This document shows positions 22,930 through 34,594 of a stretch of 64,000 nucleotides of DNA, one piece after another. A program made the position numbers and the translations under genes. The stretch is taken from NCBI GenBank assembly GCA_033060915.1, contig CM065379.1, positions 25,846,318 through 25,910,317 of the forward strand. The letters run 5' to 3'. The notes beneath the pieces were generated by a model. The model was not told where the DNA came from. It ran no database searches and was given only the letters and a program-made list of their open reading frames with translations. This DNA comes from Euryodendron excelsum (Eukaryota > Streptophyta > Magnoliopsida > Ericales > Pentaphylacaceae). Each line of letters begins with the position of its first letter. Position 1 is the first letter of the stretch.

Positions 22930-25900
22930 CTGTCGACCGGGACAAGACCCCAAGTCCCCTAGATGATGGAACGGTCCACCTTTGGCGCCTGCTAGCCCGC
23001 CAATGCAGAAATGTCCGTTCCAGCACGCCTTTCGAGAAAGTTGACTTCTCAGTTGCTAAGTCCCTTAAGCAACTTCCCGAGATCAGGTAGTCTCGGGAAT
23101 GATCGCGAATCATCAGAGTAGCGGAAGTACTCGTAAACATCGCAACCGTCAGAGTAGCAGAAATACTCGCAAACAGGTCGATATAAGGAATTGCCAACAA
23201 ACCCCTGTATCACAGGATCGCCGTCAGAGTGGCGAAAACACTCAAAACCCAGGTCAACACCAGTGCCTGCTAGTCCACTACGGTAAAAAGTGACCAAACT
23301 GCCCTTAGGGCCATTTTTTGACACGTTTCTCGAGAACATACCTAAGTCCTTAGAATGGTAAGTTCACCCATTTCAAGATTGTCTTAAAAGCAATCCGGCA
23401 TGATTAGGTGCCTTCTAGTCAATTTCGGGCCAATTCTGAGACTTTTCGGATCATTCCGAATCAGTTCCGGTAAACCCGGTATAAAATGACAGTTTTGCCC
23501 CTGGTGGGTCGGTCGCCTTTTTCCAACCACACCGTCTCTAGGTATCAAACCAGTAACCTTTGGGAATATTCTAAATAATGTTCCCAAATCTCGAGGCTTC
23601 TTCGAGGACATTTCGAGTCCGTCCTGGCAGCTTTTTGATCTAGTTGACCGTTTTGCTCCTAATAGCCTGGTCAACCCTCCCAACAAATTTGTCATCCTTT
23701 TTCAGGTCAAATACCTACAGAACCCTGTTCTGAGGGTTCCTGCCCTTTCCAGCCTTCCAGGCCATTCCCAGTCCCTTAAATGCTTCCCGGACCTTCCGAA
23801 GTCACTCCTAGTGAAGCCAGGCTAAAAATTGCATGGTAGTGACTAGTACAGGCGCCCAAATCTTCTGAAGATACGTTGTTCGCCGACCATAAAACTTTCC
23901 TAAGTGCTTGGCGCCACTCCTAGTGGCGCCAAGCCAAAATTTGGCCTGGCGCCCTCCTAATGGTTCCAGAAGGTTTTTTGGCCTAGCGCTACTACAACAA
24001 GCACCAAGTTATTCTTCTCTTTATAAATACAAAGCCTCCTTCAGTGTGAAAGGGGTCTGCAAACTCAGTCTAAAAACCCTATTTTTTGATACACGGAGCT
24101 CGTAGCCTCCCAAAAACCCTAGTCTCCTTAGGTTCTTTAAACCCTAGCCTCCATACATAAACCTTAGCCTCCTATACACTCATACACTCTCATATACTCA
24201 TACACAAGCCTCAAACCCCCCCATTAAAGGTTTGGATAGCTGCAACTATGAAACTTTAAAGATTGAAGACAAACTCTTGAGGATTTAAGTGAAGACTGAA
24301 GTGAAGCAAGCAAAGCAAAGCGTGCAAAGCTAAGCAAAATAAAGAAGACAAAAGGTAGGCTTTCTCTTTAAGTTTACGCATCTTGCCCCTCTCTTCTCTC
24401 TCCTAACCCACTTGGGCTTTCTTCTATTTTAATCCCCTATCTTCTTCTCCCCCTTTCTTACATGCTTGAAATAAGAGACTTCGTGGTCTATGTGTAGGAT
24501 TAGGCTGTTGGAGAGTCACCATGTCAGGGGCTTTCTTTTAGTCTAACCGGAGACCACGTGGGTTCGGCTCCCTTGATTATGTGGTGAAGCCTTTAACCTT
24601 GTATGTTCACGACCCCAACTTGCATTGTGCAAATCATGATCTTACATTCTTCCAAAATTCGTTTTCAAAAGCTTGCATTAAACTTGTTTTCAAAACTTAC
24701 AGGAAAATCTTCTTTTGCAAAACTTGTTTTCAAAATCATAATCCTAAGGTGATTCTAGCCTTTCTGTGGCTAGGGTTGCTTTAGGAAAGTGTTACATTTA
24801 AAGTGGCCAACACGGTCCATATTTCAAATAATTGTTGTTGTCAAAACCACTATCCTAAAGTGGTTCTAACCTTTTTATGGTTAGAATCGCTTTAGGAAAG
24901 TGAGATATTTTATATACTTTCTAAAAACTTTCTTTTCAAATCTATCCTTCTAAAAACCTCTCTTTCAAAATACTTTTTAAAAATTCTCTTCGACCTCCTT
25001 TTCAAAATTCCTTTCCAAAGTTGTTTTTCTAAAACTTCCCTCCACAAAACTTACTTTCCTAAAAACTCCTTTCCAAAACACTCTCTTCAAAATTAACTTT
25101 CTAAAAACACTCCCTAGGTTTCCTTCTTAGAAAACTCTTTCCCTAAATCTCTTTCCTAAAAACTCTTTCTAACGATCTTCTCCCAAAAATTCCTTTTCCA
25201 AAAACTCTCTCAAAGTGTTACTTTCTAAAAACTCACTTTCCAAAATCTCCTTCCTTAGAGTCCAAGTCAAACCCTAGAACCCACAATTAGGAAACCCTAA
25301 TTTTCCTTCCCAAAAGTATGATTTTCAATCTCTTATTTTGGCCTCAAAACCTAGGTTTCCAAAACCTCTTGTTTTCTACATTAAAACTATATATATTTCT
25401 AAAACCTCGTTTTTACGTCAAAACTATAGTCTTCCTAAAAATAGGATTTCTAAAAACTCCATTTTTTCAAATTCATGCCAAATCCAATCTCCCGGTTAGG
25501 AAGCCAAATCCAGTCTCCCATTTAGGAAACTAGATCCTATCCTCCATTTTTGGAAACAAAATCAAACCTTTTCTTTTAGAAACAAAACACAATCCCTTGT
25601 TTTAGGAAATATGAATCTCAATCCTTCCTAGTCTAAACCTTTCCTAATTCAAATCATTCATAATCTCCTACCTTCCTAAACCATAAGTTTCCAAAACTTA
25701 AACATTTAAATCTTTCCTTGAACTTTAAGTTTCCAAATCTTCCCTAATTCCACCATTTCCTAATTCTATCCCCTTCCAAATTTCAAAAATTTCTAGATCC
25801 AAAACTTTCTTAAGTTAAAACTTTCTAAACCCAAATCTTCCTAAATTCTAAACTTTCCTAAATTTCAAATGTTTCCAAATATAAAACTTTCTAAACTCAA

Positions 25901-27003
25901 AACTTTCTTACTTTCAAAAACATTCCAATTCCGAAACATTCCCGTTTTAGCCCTTTCCAATTTCAAAACTTTCCTAAAATGAAAATTTTCTAATTCGAAA
26001 ACTTTTCTAAAATGAAACTTTCCTAAAACGAAACTTCCTTAATCCGAACCCTTCCTAAATCCAACTTTCCCTAATGTTCTAAGTTCCACACTCGAGTGAA
26101 ATATTTTGCTAAGTCTCAAGTCTTTCTTAAGTCTAGGTTTCTTGAAACCAAGCTTTCCAAAATCAAATATTTTCAAATCTTTCAATCCAAATTCTAAATC
26201 AACATCTCTTTCTCGAATCAAAACCTTCTATTTTTTATCGGACTCTTATCCGAACTACGACTGACCTGATTTCTCCCAAAGGATACGTAGGCAACCCTCA
26301 TGGGTGACTTCACAACCTTTTTCAAATCTCCAATTCCATAATCTATTTCAAATTTCCAATTCTAAATTTCTATTTCCAAATCTCTATTTCCAATTTCTAA
26401 AAACTTTTCAATTTCAAATCCATCTTTTCAAATTTCTGCCAAATCAATTTCTTTCCAAATCTATTTTCCAACTTTCTTTTCTTGCACTTGCATATCATGC
26501 ATTATGTCTTTTCAAAATTATTTTCTAAAGTGAATATGATTGGACATTGGTTAGCTGAAGACTCTCATAAGTGAATTTAGGGTGAATAGACATGTAGGTA
26601 CCGCAAGGGCGGGGTAGGGTGATGGCTTAGTGCGTCTTCCCTACACATAACTAACCTCCAAACCTAGGATCACTATTTCAAAGACCAAAATAAAGTATAT
26701 TTTCAAAAAGGGCTTAAATGTTTTCTAAAGGTTGCCAAACAACCTGTTTTTTTAAAAACCCTCTCTAGAGGTAGTATTTTCAAAAATCGTTTTCAACAAC
26801 CATACGTGTAGTTTTCAGATTGGCTTAGTTTTTAAGTGACCTAACTAACCTTAATCAAGTCAGGTGGCGACTCCAAATCTTTTACAAAAGCCCTTTATTC
26901 AAACCAATTTTTAATTCAAACCTAGTCACACTCATTCTTCTAGGAGGGTGAGTTCTAACAAGAGAGCAAAGTGTTTTTCCCGCTTGTGTGTGTATCCTCA
27001 AGT
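22930..27003 (+). mobile_element. 5'-truncated giant LTR, subfamily 2
   Basis: Plus-oriented LTR that starts inside the family at the CTGTCGACCGGGAC block, which in the LTR at 35370 lies about 370 bases from the start. It ends CTGGGCACAACA at 27003, a mutated GGGCGCGACA. It has a short minisatellite (about 23105-23255), 157-bp repeat copies (about 23455-23660), a GGCGCC cluster and TATA box (23908-24030), a pyrimidine-rich leader (24640-26250), a hairpin (about 26615-26645) and a PBS-like decamer (26865-26874). It is more diverged than A and lacks its left end where it meets A. Confidence 0.85.
23908..24030 (+). promoter_or_regulatory. Promoter of the truncated LTR
   Basis: GGCGCC palindromes (for example TTGGCGCCACTCC near 23909) are followed by TATAAATAC at 24022-24030. 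Confidence 0.6.
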
Positions 27004-27511
27004 GCGAAAAATCTGGGCACAACATTTTGGACATATATTAATCGAAGACTCTAATGAGTGAATCTAGGGTGAATAGACATGTAGGTACCGCAAAGGCAAG
27101 GTAGGGTGATGGCTTAGTGCGTTTTCCCTACATGTAACCAACCTTCGAACCTAGATCATTGTTTTCAAAGACCAAATGGAGTTATTTTCAAAAAAGGACT
27201 TGAATATTTTCTAAAGGTTTCCAAATAACCCATTTTCTTAAAAACCCTCTCTTGAGGAGATATTTTCAAAATCATTTTCAAAAATCCTAAGTGTAGTCTT
27301 CAAATTATGCTTAGTTTTTAAGTGACCTAGCTCACCATAACCAAGTTAGGTAGCGACTCCAAATATTTTTCGAAAACCCTTTATTTAAATCAATTTTCAA
27401 TTCAAACCTAATCGCACTCATTCTTCTAAGAGGGTGAGTTCTAACATGAGAGTATAGTATTTTTCCGTTTGTGTGTGTATTCCTTGAGTGCGAAAAATCT
27501 AGGTGCGACAA
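27004..27511 (+). repeat. Second, partial copy of the LTR 3' end in tandem
   Basis: About 500 bases repeat the content of 26537-27003: GAAGACTCT..GTGAAT, GACATGTAGGTACCGCAA, GGTAGGGTGATGGCTTAG and an ending near GGTGCGACA. It abuts the previous LTR end directly, with no PBS between or after. Confidence 0.8.
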
Positions 27512-30235
27512 CACTCCTCGACATGAGTCGTAAACTGTTCAGAATGCATTTCCAGCATCAGTTGAATGGTCATCAGACTGCTTCTCTTAGATAACATAAA
27601 TGGCCTTAGCAGTCGGACCATGATCCTACTATCTAAACTCCCAGCCAAACCTTGTATCCTCAATAAGCACCAACCATAGGAAAGTAGACTTTGCACCTCC
27701 ACTAATCCAAAGTGTGCCCAATACGTCCAGCTATCAGTCCATTGGTGAAGTTAAAGCAGAATTTGCCAGCATCATCACTAGTCTCAGGAATAACCTGGAA
27801 ATGTCCAAATTGTCGAAGGACCTTGCTCCCAAAGAATGGCACAACTTCTCCAAGCCCAACTAAGGGAATGCAAGCCAGATCTTCAGTCCTAATCTTAGTC
27901 TCAATAGTGAAGCTAGATGCCAAACTACTCTCTTAGAAGTCAATGTAGACAAAGTCTCCCTCCAAGCGGTCTCCCTAAATGGGATATCCAAATTGGGGCA
28001 ATCATCAACCATTTGTCTATCATCTCTCCGGAACCAGCCATACTATGGTGGATGTCTACAAATCACATGTCTAGTGAACCATAGGAACAACAACTCGCCA
28101 CAAGCACTGAAGTGGCCCTCTGAATCAGAATGCAACTTGGTCAATGCCCGGTATGTCTCAGCCAAAATCATCGATACCATGGATTGCCCAGCCCAAAGTC
28201 TCTAAACGAAGAAAACCAGTCGACCAACTACCATCTTGTGAGCTCATGGAAACAGATAGGTCCCCATTACAAATAAGCCAAGCACCAAAGGATGATGAGC
28301 CCTCCATTGATCAAAATCACCTCCAAGCTCCACACAACAAGCCCTAAAGCAATGCTCTGAAGAAAATCGGTAAAGGAAAAATCTAACATTGACCAACGGA
28401 GAAGCATCCTCAACAGCGAACTCAAGAGCATCCCTCTTTAGTCCTAAAAATTTGCTTAAAGTACTGGAACCCACAGTCGGCAATCTTAGGTCAAGAACTT
28501 CAGTACAGTCATTACTCAATCTCAGCATACCACAGTACTTAGCAGGCTTAGGTGTCATTACACACCGTCCAAAATGGAATAGACTTAACTTTGGACACCA
28601 AAAGCAACTAGCCACCTCAACGATGCCAGTAATTAACTTAACATCAAGCAAAGCTCTCAAGCCACCAAACATGTCTAGAACTCTGCCAGCTCAGCGCAAG
28701 ATATGCTGTCAAACCAACCCTTAACTGATACCCTCTAAGGATCTCAGAGGCCTATCATTGATAAAGAGGCAAAAGTTATAAAAAAAACTGCATACATCTC
28801 AAAAAGCTCAGAATGCCATCTGTATCCAATAAGCTAAGTAAAAGGGAGTAATTTAACTCATGATATTATAATATATTACTGTGTGATATGGCATGGAATT
28901 GATAGAAGTCTAGAATGTGCATTCTTGATATGTCATAATAAGCATAAAAGATAAAGACCAGGAAAACACGTGCAAAAATAGAACTACCATAAGTAAATTT
29001 TTTTTGAACAAAAATTGTCTCTGTCTTCTTTCTCAAAATAGGGGATAGGAGAATGGGGCATAATACAAAAAGGAGCAGAAGTCACCTTCCAACCAAATAG
29101 AAAGCTCACTCACAAGCACCTTTAGCACCAGCCCCACCGAAGGTATCCTCAGGAGCCTCATCAGAGGCCTCCCTAAATAGTCGCTCCACAGTGAACCCCC
29201 TCTACAGAAGTTTCTAGCACAGGTAGCACTAGCCTTAGCACGGGCTTCCCCCTCGACCGTTCTAGCATTGGCCCCATGCCCAACAAGCTAAGTGAAAAGG
29301 AAGTAACCTGACCCAAGCTATTACAACATATTGATGATAAGCGTTCAGATTAAAAAAAAGAAAAAAAAAAAAAGCATCTGCAAAATAGAACTACCATAAT
29401 TAAATGGTTCATGTAAAGATCTCTCTCTCTCTCTTAAATAGGTAATAGGGGAATGGAGTAGAATACAAAGAGGAGCTAGAGTCAGCCCGCACCTGTCCAG
29501 CAAGTTTAGCTACGAAAGCCTCCAGCACCAGCACCATAAAGAGTGTTTTCGAAAGTTTAACCAAAAGTCTCATGGCCAACACTAAGACAGCGAGCCCTCT
29601 CTCCGGAAGCCCTATCACATGCTGCATTGATACAGGTCTCTATTTTAGTTGCCCTAGCACGGATATAGTCAGAATCCATTTTAGCAAAAGTAATTTCAGC
29701 CACAGTAACTCCGCTAGGATTAACACCTCCAGCAGTCCCTTCATGGGCAACATTTCTAGCAACATCATCTGCGGCATCATCTCCAGCAGTCCTAGCACAA
29801 GCTCCATCTTCATTAGTAATTCTTGCATGGATGTTTAGTCCTGTAATTCCAAAGACCACCTCACCATTATCATGGCTTGCAACTGCACTTCTTGTCCCCC
29901 CATCATTAGTAATATTAGTCGGAACACCTCTCAAATAAGCTCGCTTCAACAACAGTGCTACCCTCAGCTCCCTCTGGATTGGTGTAAGACGCACTCTCAC
30001 TCGACTACCATCACTGCAAATGGTCTCAACCACTTCGGGAGCTCTCTTTCATATCACAGCTCAAGCACCGCAGTGAGTACGGCCGTCACGGCCCTCGACG
30101 GCCCGCAGAATTGGACAAATCAGGGGCCTTATCTCGAGAATCATCTAGGGGCCTCTTACGAGACCCATCTCTATCATTAGCACCGCTCCCTTTATCGGGA
30201 CCACAACGTCTAGATCCAACTACAGTAAACATCAT
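27512..30235 (-). pseudogene. Antisense DUF7745-like gene of element E, decayed and truncated
   Basis: A minus-strand gene opposite to plus-oriented element E, next to its 3' LTR. The N-terminus at 30235 is basic and low complexity (MMFTVVGSRRCGPDKGSG, then ..SRKRPLDD) and is followed by an alanine-rich stretch (30033-29557). A recognisable globular part lies at 28672-28244 (GIVEVASCFW, then FHFGRCVMTPKPAKY and LSKFLGLKRD) and continues at 27923-27702 (CIPLVGLGEVV, then VLRQFGHFQVIPE). This resembles the plant-specific DUF7745 type of transposon-associated protein; the match is from memory of the family pattern. Function is unknown. Frames are broken repeatedly and the C-terminal end is cut by the LTR piece at 27511. 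Confidence 0.55.
28820..29700. repeat. Diverged tandem duplication (about 400-450 bp) inside the antisense gene of E
   Basis: AAAATAGAACTACCATAA plus an AATAGG..AGGAGAATGGGG segment occurs near 28977-29060 and again near 29383-29460. CAAGCTAAGTGAAAAGGAAG near 29282 is matched by a related copy near 28830. It looks like a duplicated exon/intron unit, and A runs and CT runs lie in the presumed intronic parts. Confidence 0.5.
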
Positions 30236-31819
30236 TTCATCAGGACATCAAGTAATTCACTAAAACTAGCATCTTAATACCAAAAACAAGCGTAAAAGTG
30301 AAAAAAAAAAAAACAAAAAAGATAGGCAAGAAAGGGCAAAAATGCACCCAAATGCACAAACTTCGAGGCATAGCTTTAGCGGAGCTTCTCACCCACTCAC
30401 AGGTTCAAACCCAAGGGCTTTTAGTAAATATGATGCAAAAATATGCACAAAAGGTCAAAATTCTAGTCATTCACCTTATGCGACTTTAAAGTCCATAAGA
30501 CAGTATAAAGGGTCTAACACTCAGGGCGTAGGCATGCACGGAAGTAGGCACCAACAAGTAGAATTGTTACAAAAATAAAAAACAAAACAGAAAAAGGTAA
30601 AGTGCAAAGCGTACATTTTTACACTTCAAAGACACGAAAAATGTACAAAAACACACATATAAGGCTTAATAAGACTAGATGACGCTTAGATATAGCCTAG
30701 AGGAGGTCCGGGTTTAATATCAAGTGTTTCCCAATAACATGCCTGGATAGTGTTCAAAACACAATCCAAAAACAGGGGTCCCAAGTCGACCCGCAAGGAA
30801 ATCAAAACAAAAAAATACCACCGCATTACCCATTATGTGCATGTCATTTCTGATGATTCAGAATTCCTAAATTCCCGCCGGTTCGTTTGAAACAATTAAG
30901 CAAACACTTTGTTAACTTCAGGTCCTAAAACTTCCCTTGGGTCAAAACACAGTCAAAAAAAGGTTAAACAGAATAAAACTTTAGGCATAACATGATAGGA
31001 TGATTTAAAGCATTTGAATTAGAGCGAAATTCAATTTTCATTGTTTGAAATTGAAAGGTATGCAAAAACTTAAAGAAAACTAACATGTAAATTAAATGGC
31101 GTACAAAGGCACGGAACTTGAAAACCAACCGATAAAAATTAATGTTGACAAGTCCACAACGTCACCCAAAGATCAAAGCATAATGCCTAGCAAGTCTCAC
31201 AGCCAAAAACACGAAAAAACTAGTTGAAAGAGTTAAGCAAAGTGGCAAAAAAATAAGGCTAGCATCCCTTTTCGAAGGCACGGTTGTCTCACTGCATTAT
31301 AGTGCCATGGCAAACCAAATTGTGCATCATGGCACTTCAGTGTCGTCAACTTGCAAAACCTATGTCACGGCATTGCCGTGGCCACCAAATTTTTCAAAAG
31401 ATCCCACTTTGACCCCACTGTCAAAGGTCAAGAGCACCCCCACCTTCTTGAGGCAAGACCAAGAATACACTTGGGACATTTTGCGTTAATCATTGAAGCC
31501 GAGCACACCCTGCACGCAATTTGAGGCACCTGAAGCCTTTGGAATCAGCATGGCCATTGAGCCACCACTTTCAAAATCATTAGAGTTGACCAAGGAGGTC
31601 ATTCTTTCAAGGCATTAAAGTACTGCCTTTCAACTAGCGGACTATCACGAATCACATCTTTTGAAACGCATTGCCGAGCAACGCGATCAATCAGTTTCCA
31701 CAAACATATCAAGCACGAAGCGCCAAGCACGAACAAATCAAACACTATACCAATATCACCGAGGTACAAAATTAGGTCTCACCTTTATCTTTATCTAACT
31801 TTAATGAACAAAATTAGAC
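30236..31819 (-). other. Upstream region of the antisense gene in E; palindrome-rich
   Basis: No ORF was accepted. Between about 31290 and 31385 lies a cluster of palindrome-like motifs (AGTGCCATGGCA, CATGGCACT, CACGGCATTGCCGTGG), placed upstream of the antisense start. Related motifs sit upstream of the TATA box in this element's LTR. Confidence 0.45.
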
Positions 31820-31832
31820 AAAGAAGGGCAAC
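31820..31832 (+). other. Polypurine tract of element E
   Basis: AAAGAAGGGCAAC directly precedes the LTR start TGTTGACACTC, giving element E plus orientation. Confidence 0.75.
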
Positions 31833-32163
31833 TGTTGACACTCAAATTTTGACCCCTAGCCCACACAACTTTAAATTAGAGTCCAGGCAACCGCATCCCA
31901 GTCCGAATCTAATGACACCATCTCGGAGATTTGTCATCTCCAATCACTTTAAATAGGAGTCTAGGCAACCACGTCCCTGTTTGTCATCTCCAATCACTTC
32001 AAAGTAATCATTACAAAACATGGCATTCAAATGCTGTAAGGAAGGAAATCCTTCTTCAGGGTATTACAATGCTGTGATGAACAAATTTGGCCTTCGTGGC
32101 ATGGCAATGGCATGAAGAAGAAAATCCTTCATCATGGCAATGCAATGCCATGACAAAATTGCC

Positions 32164-32170
32164 TATATAT
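32164..32170 (+). promoter_or_regulatory. TATA box of the E LTR
   Basis: TATATAT in GCCTATATATTGGCC, about 330 bases into the LTR. Transcription would be expected to start near 32195-32200. Confidence 0.5.
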
Positions 32171-32228
32171 TGGCCACCCCCTTCACATTTTCCACAACTT
32201 CTCACCTTCCCTCTCTCGCTAAAAGTTC

Positions 32229-32277
32229 GAGAGAGAGAGAGAGAGAGAGAAAGAAAGGGTGAGAGAGAGAGAGAGAG
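32229..32277. repeat. GA microsatellite in the E LTR leader
   Basis: Two runs of (GA)n separated by AAGAAAGGGT, just downstream of the presumed transcription start. Confidence 0.9.
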
Positions 32278-33729
32278 CTCGTCCTACTGCCTCACGTTGC
32301 CAAATCCGTTTTGGTCAGCCTTAGTCTAGCCAGACCCTTGTCCAATTGACCAGTCCAGAATCACCTGACCTTAGCCGAAGTTCTACCCGACTAGCGGGTT
32401 CGATAGTGCTCTTGTCTAGTCAGAACTCTGTCTAATTTTTGGGCTTGAGGATTTAGAAACTACTTTTGACTAGCTAAAAGTCTGTCTGATTTTCAGGTCA
32501 GATAGTACTTCTGATTAGCCAAAACTCTACCTAACGAGAGTGGTGAAATCAGCCTCTAGCTATGCCAAAATGCTGTCAAAATCCCCCCAACACGGTGTAA
32601 TTCAAACCGACTAGTTTAGGTTCCACTGAAGCCATTGCAATGCTATAGTGTTCGTATGGCTTAGTGGGTATCGAAACTACTACCCAAGTGAATTCTAGCA
32701 CCAACCATCGCTCTAATATACCCATAACTCTACTCGATTTTTGTCTCCAGATAGGCTCCCACCGAGCAGTCACTCAACCTAACTTTTGGCTCCAAACAGG
32801 CTCTTGCCTAATCATCACCCGTCTTGATTTTAGGCTCCTGCCTAACCGTCACTCTACCTGATTTTCTATAACCAAACTATGTCCGCATTAAGCCGGAACT
32901 CTGCCAAAATCACTCCACGTACACAAAATTGCATTTCAAGCCCTAGACATCATGCATTTCTAATTCTAATCCTTCTTCGTTTTTGGGGGGCCTACTTAGG
33001 CTTTTAGTCGGCATACTGTGTCAGTATACTTATATATTGCTGTATTTTCACCCGCCATAAATAATTATAATGCCCATTTTTCAAAAATCATAAAAATGTA
33101 TATTAACTAAATTGAATAGTCGTAATGCCCATTTTCAAACCCAAAACTACATTTTTTGCCAGTTATTGGTCAATATTATACACAATTGAAAACCCAAAAA
33201 TAGTTTTTTCAAAACAAATGTCCAGACCATAATAATGAGCCACTGTACGTATGCTTTACGGTTGCCGTCTACACGGATCTTCCAATATTAGAAATATGTG
33301 GCCCCTCAAAATGACGAAAATACCTTTTTCTTAAAAAAATCATCATTTTGCTCTAAAAAGCATAGACCAACATGGAGTCAAACCATCAAGGGCCTCTCAA
33401 AACTGGCATAAATACATTTTCAAACTAATTGGAACCTTTCCAACTTGCATATTATGTTTTCCGTTTAAAAATCATGTTTCTAGCCTCTAAACTCATGTTT
33501 GCGAAAACAAATTTTTTTTGGTGTCCTGACACTCCTTAATTGTTAGGTGGCGACTTCAACTCTGTTCCAAAAATAGTGGCCCTTTTTTAATCAAATAAAT
33601 CGTGTGAGTAAGGACACAGACCCCTGCATGGTCCGTAGTTAAATGACTCTCTACGTCACATGAAAAACCCCATTCTGGGTCCCATCTCATTTGTGAGATA
33701 TTTAGGTAGTCCAAAATTAGGTTATGACA

Positions 33730-34594
33730 TGAGGCAAAAGCTTGAAAACCCGAAACTTTTGAAAATTAGGCTTTCTAAGGTGAAAACTTGAAAACCTAGA
33801 ATTTTTTAAATTAGGCTTTTTGAGGCGAAAGCTTGAAAACCCGGAACTTTTAAAATTAGGCTTTTTGAGGACAAAGTTTGAAAACTTTTAGACTTTTGCT
33901 TTGAAAATAGAGCTTTTGAAGGAAAAATCCCTGAAAACCTAGAAAGTACTTTTGCAGTGAAACTTTTTACAGTGAAACTTTGAACTTTTGTTTTGAAGAC
34001 GGAGCTTTTGAAGAAAAAATCGTAGGAAACCTAGAAAATTTTTTTTGAGATTAAACTTTTTAAAGGGAGAAAGTTTGGAAAACCTTGGAATTTTATTTTA
34101 AAAACAGAGTTTTTGAAGGAAAAGACTCAGGAAACCTAGAAATTGTTTTGAAATGAAACTTTTTGAGGGAAAAAGTTTAGAAAACCTTTGAATTTTGTTT
34201 TGCAATGAAACTTTTTAAAGGAAAAAGTTTAGAAAACCTTGAAAATTATTTTAAAATGAAACTTTTTGATAGAAAATTTTTTGTAGGACAAAGTTTAGAA
34301 AACCTCATTTTGACTCGAAACTTGAAAATCTTTGAAGAAAAAGTTTAGACAACTTATTTTGACTTGAAACTCATGACTTCTTTTTCCTTCATTTTTTTTC
34401 TCTTTATTTTTTCTTGATCTCTTCTTCTTTTTTTATTCGTTTATTTTTTTCTCTCTTTTTTATTCATCCCTTCTTTTTCTTTTCATCATCTTTTCACTCT
34501 TTTATTTCCATGCCTTTTATTCTCTTTTTTCTGTATATGCATATTGTTTTGTTAATGGATCTTTATTTTTCTCTTTTGTTGCTTTGCTTTCAGG
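33730..34594 (+). other. Element H fragment: AG-rich region before the antisense gene
   Basis: Low-complexity GAAAACTTTTGA-type sequence like D 57480-57700 and A 10900-11560, ending in a T-rich tract and CTTTCAG|G just before ATG 34595. This matches the intron preceding the antisense gene in D. No ORF was accepted. Confidence 0.5.

Larger units (their letters stand above)
31833..33729 (+). repeat. 3' LTR of element E (1897 bp), TAT-like family
   Basis: Begins TGTTGACACTCAAATTTTG and ends GGTTATGACA. TATATAT at 32164-32170 is a candidate TATA box. Upstream are palindrome-like GGCATGGCAATGGCATG motifs (32020-32155) and downstream is a GA microsatellite. A near-PBS motif (TGGCGACTTC) is at 33548-33557. 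The 5' LTR, PBS, gag and pol of this element are not in the window. The outer flank (tgagg) cannot be checked for a duplication. Confidence 0.75.

Noticed and set aside
29557..30033. 158-codon minus-strand frame as an independent gene
   Set aside because: Alanine/arginine-rich low complexity. It is better explained as the linker region of the antisense gene starting at 30235.
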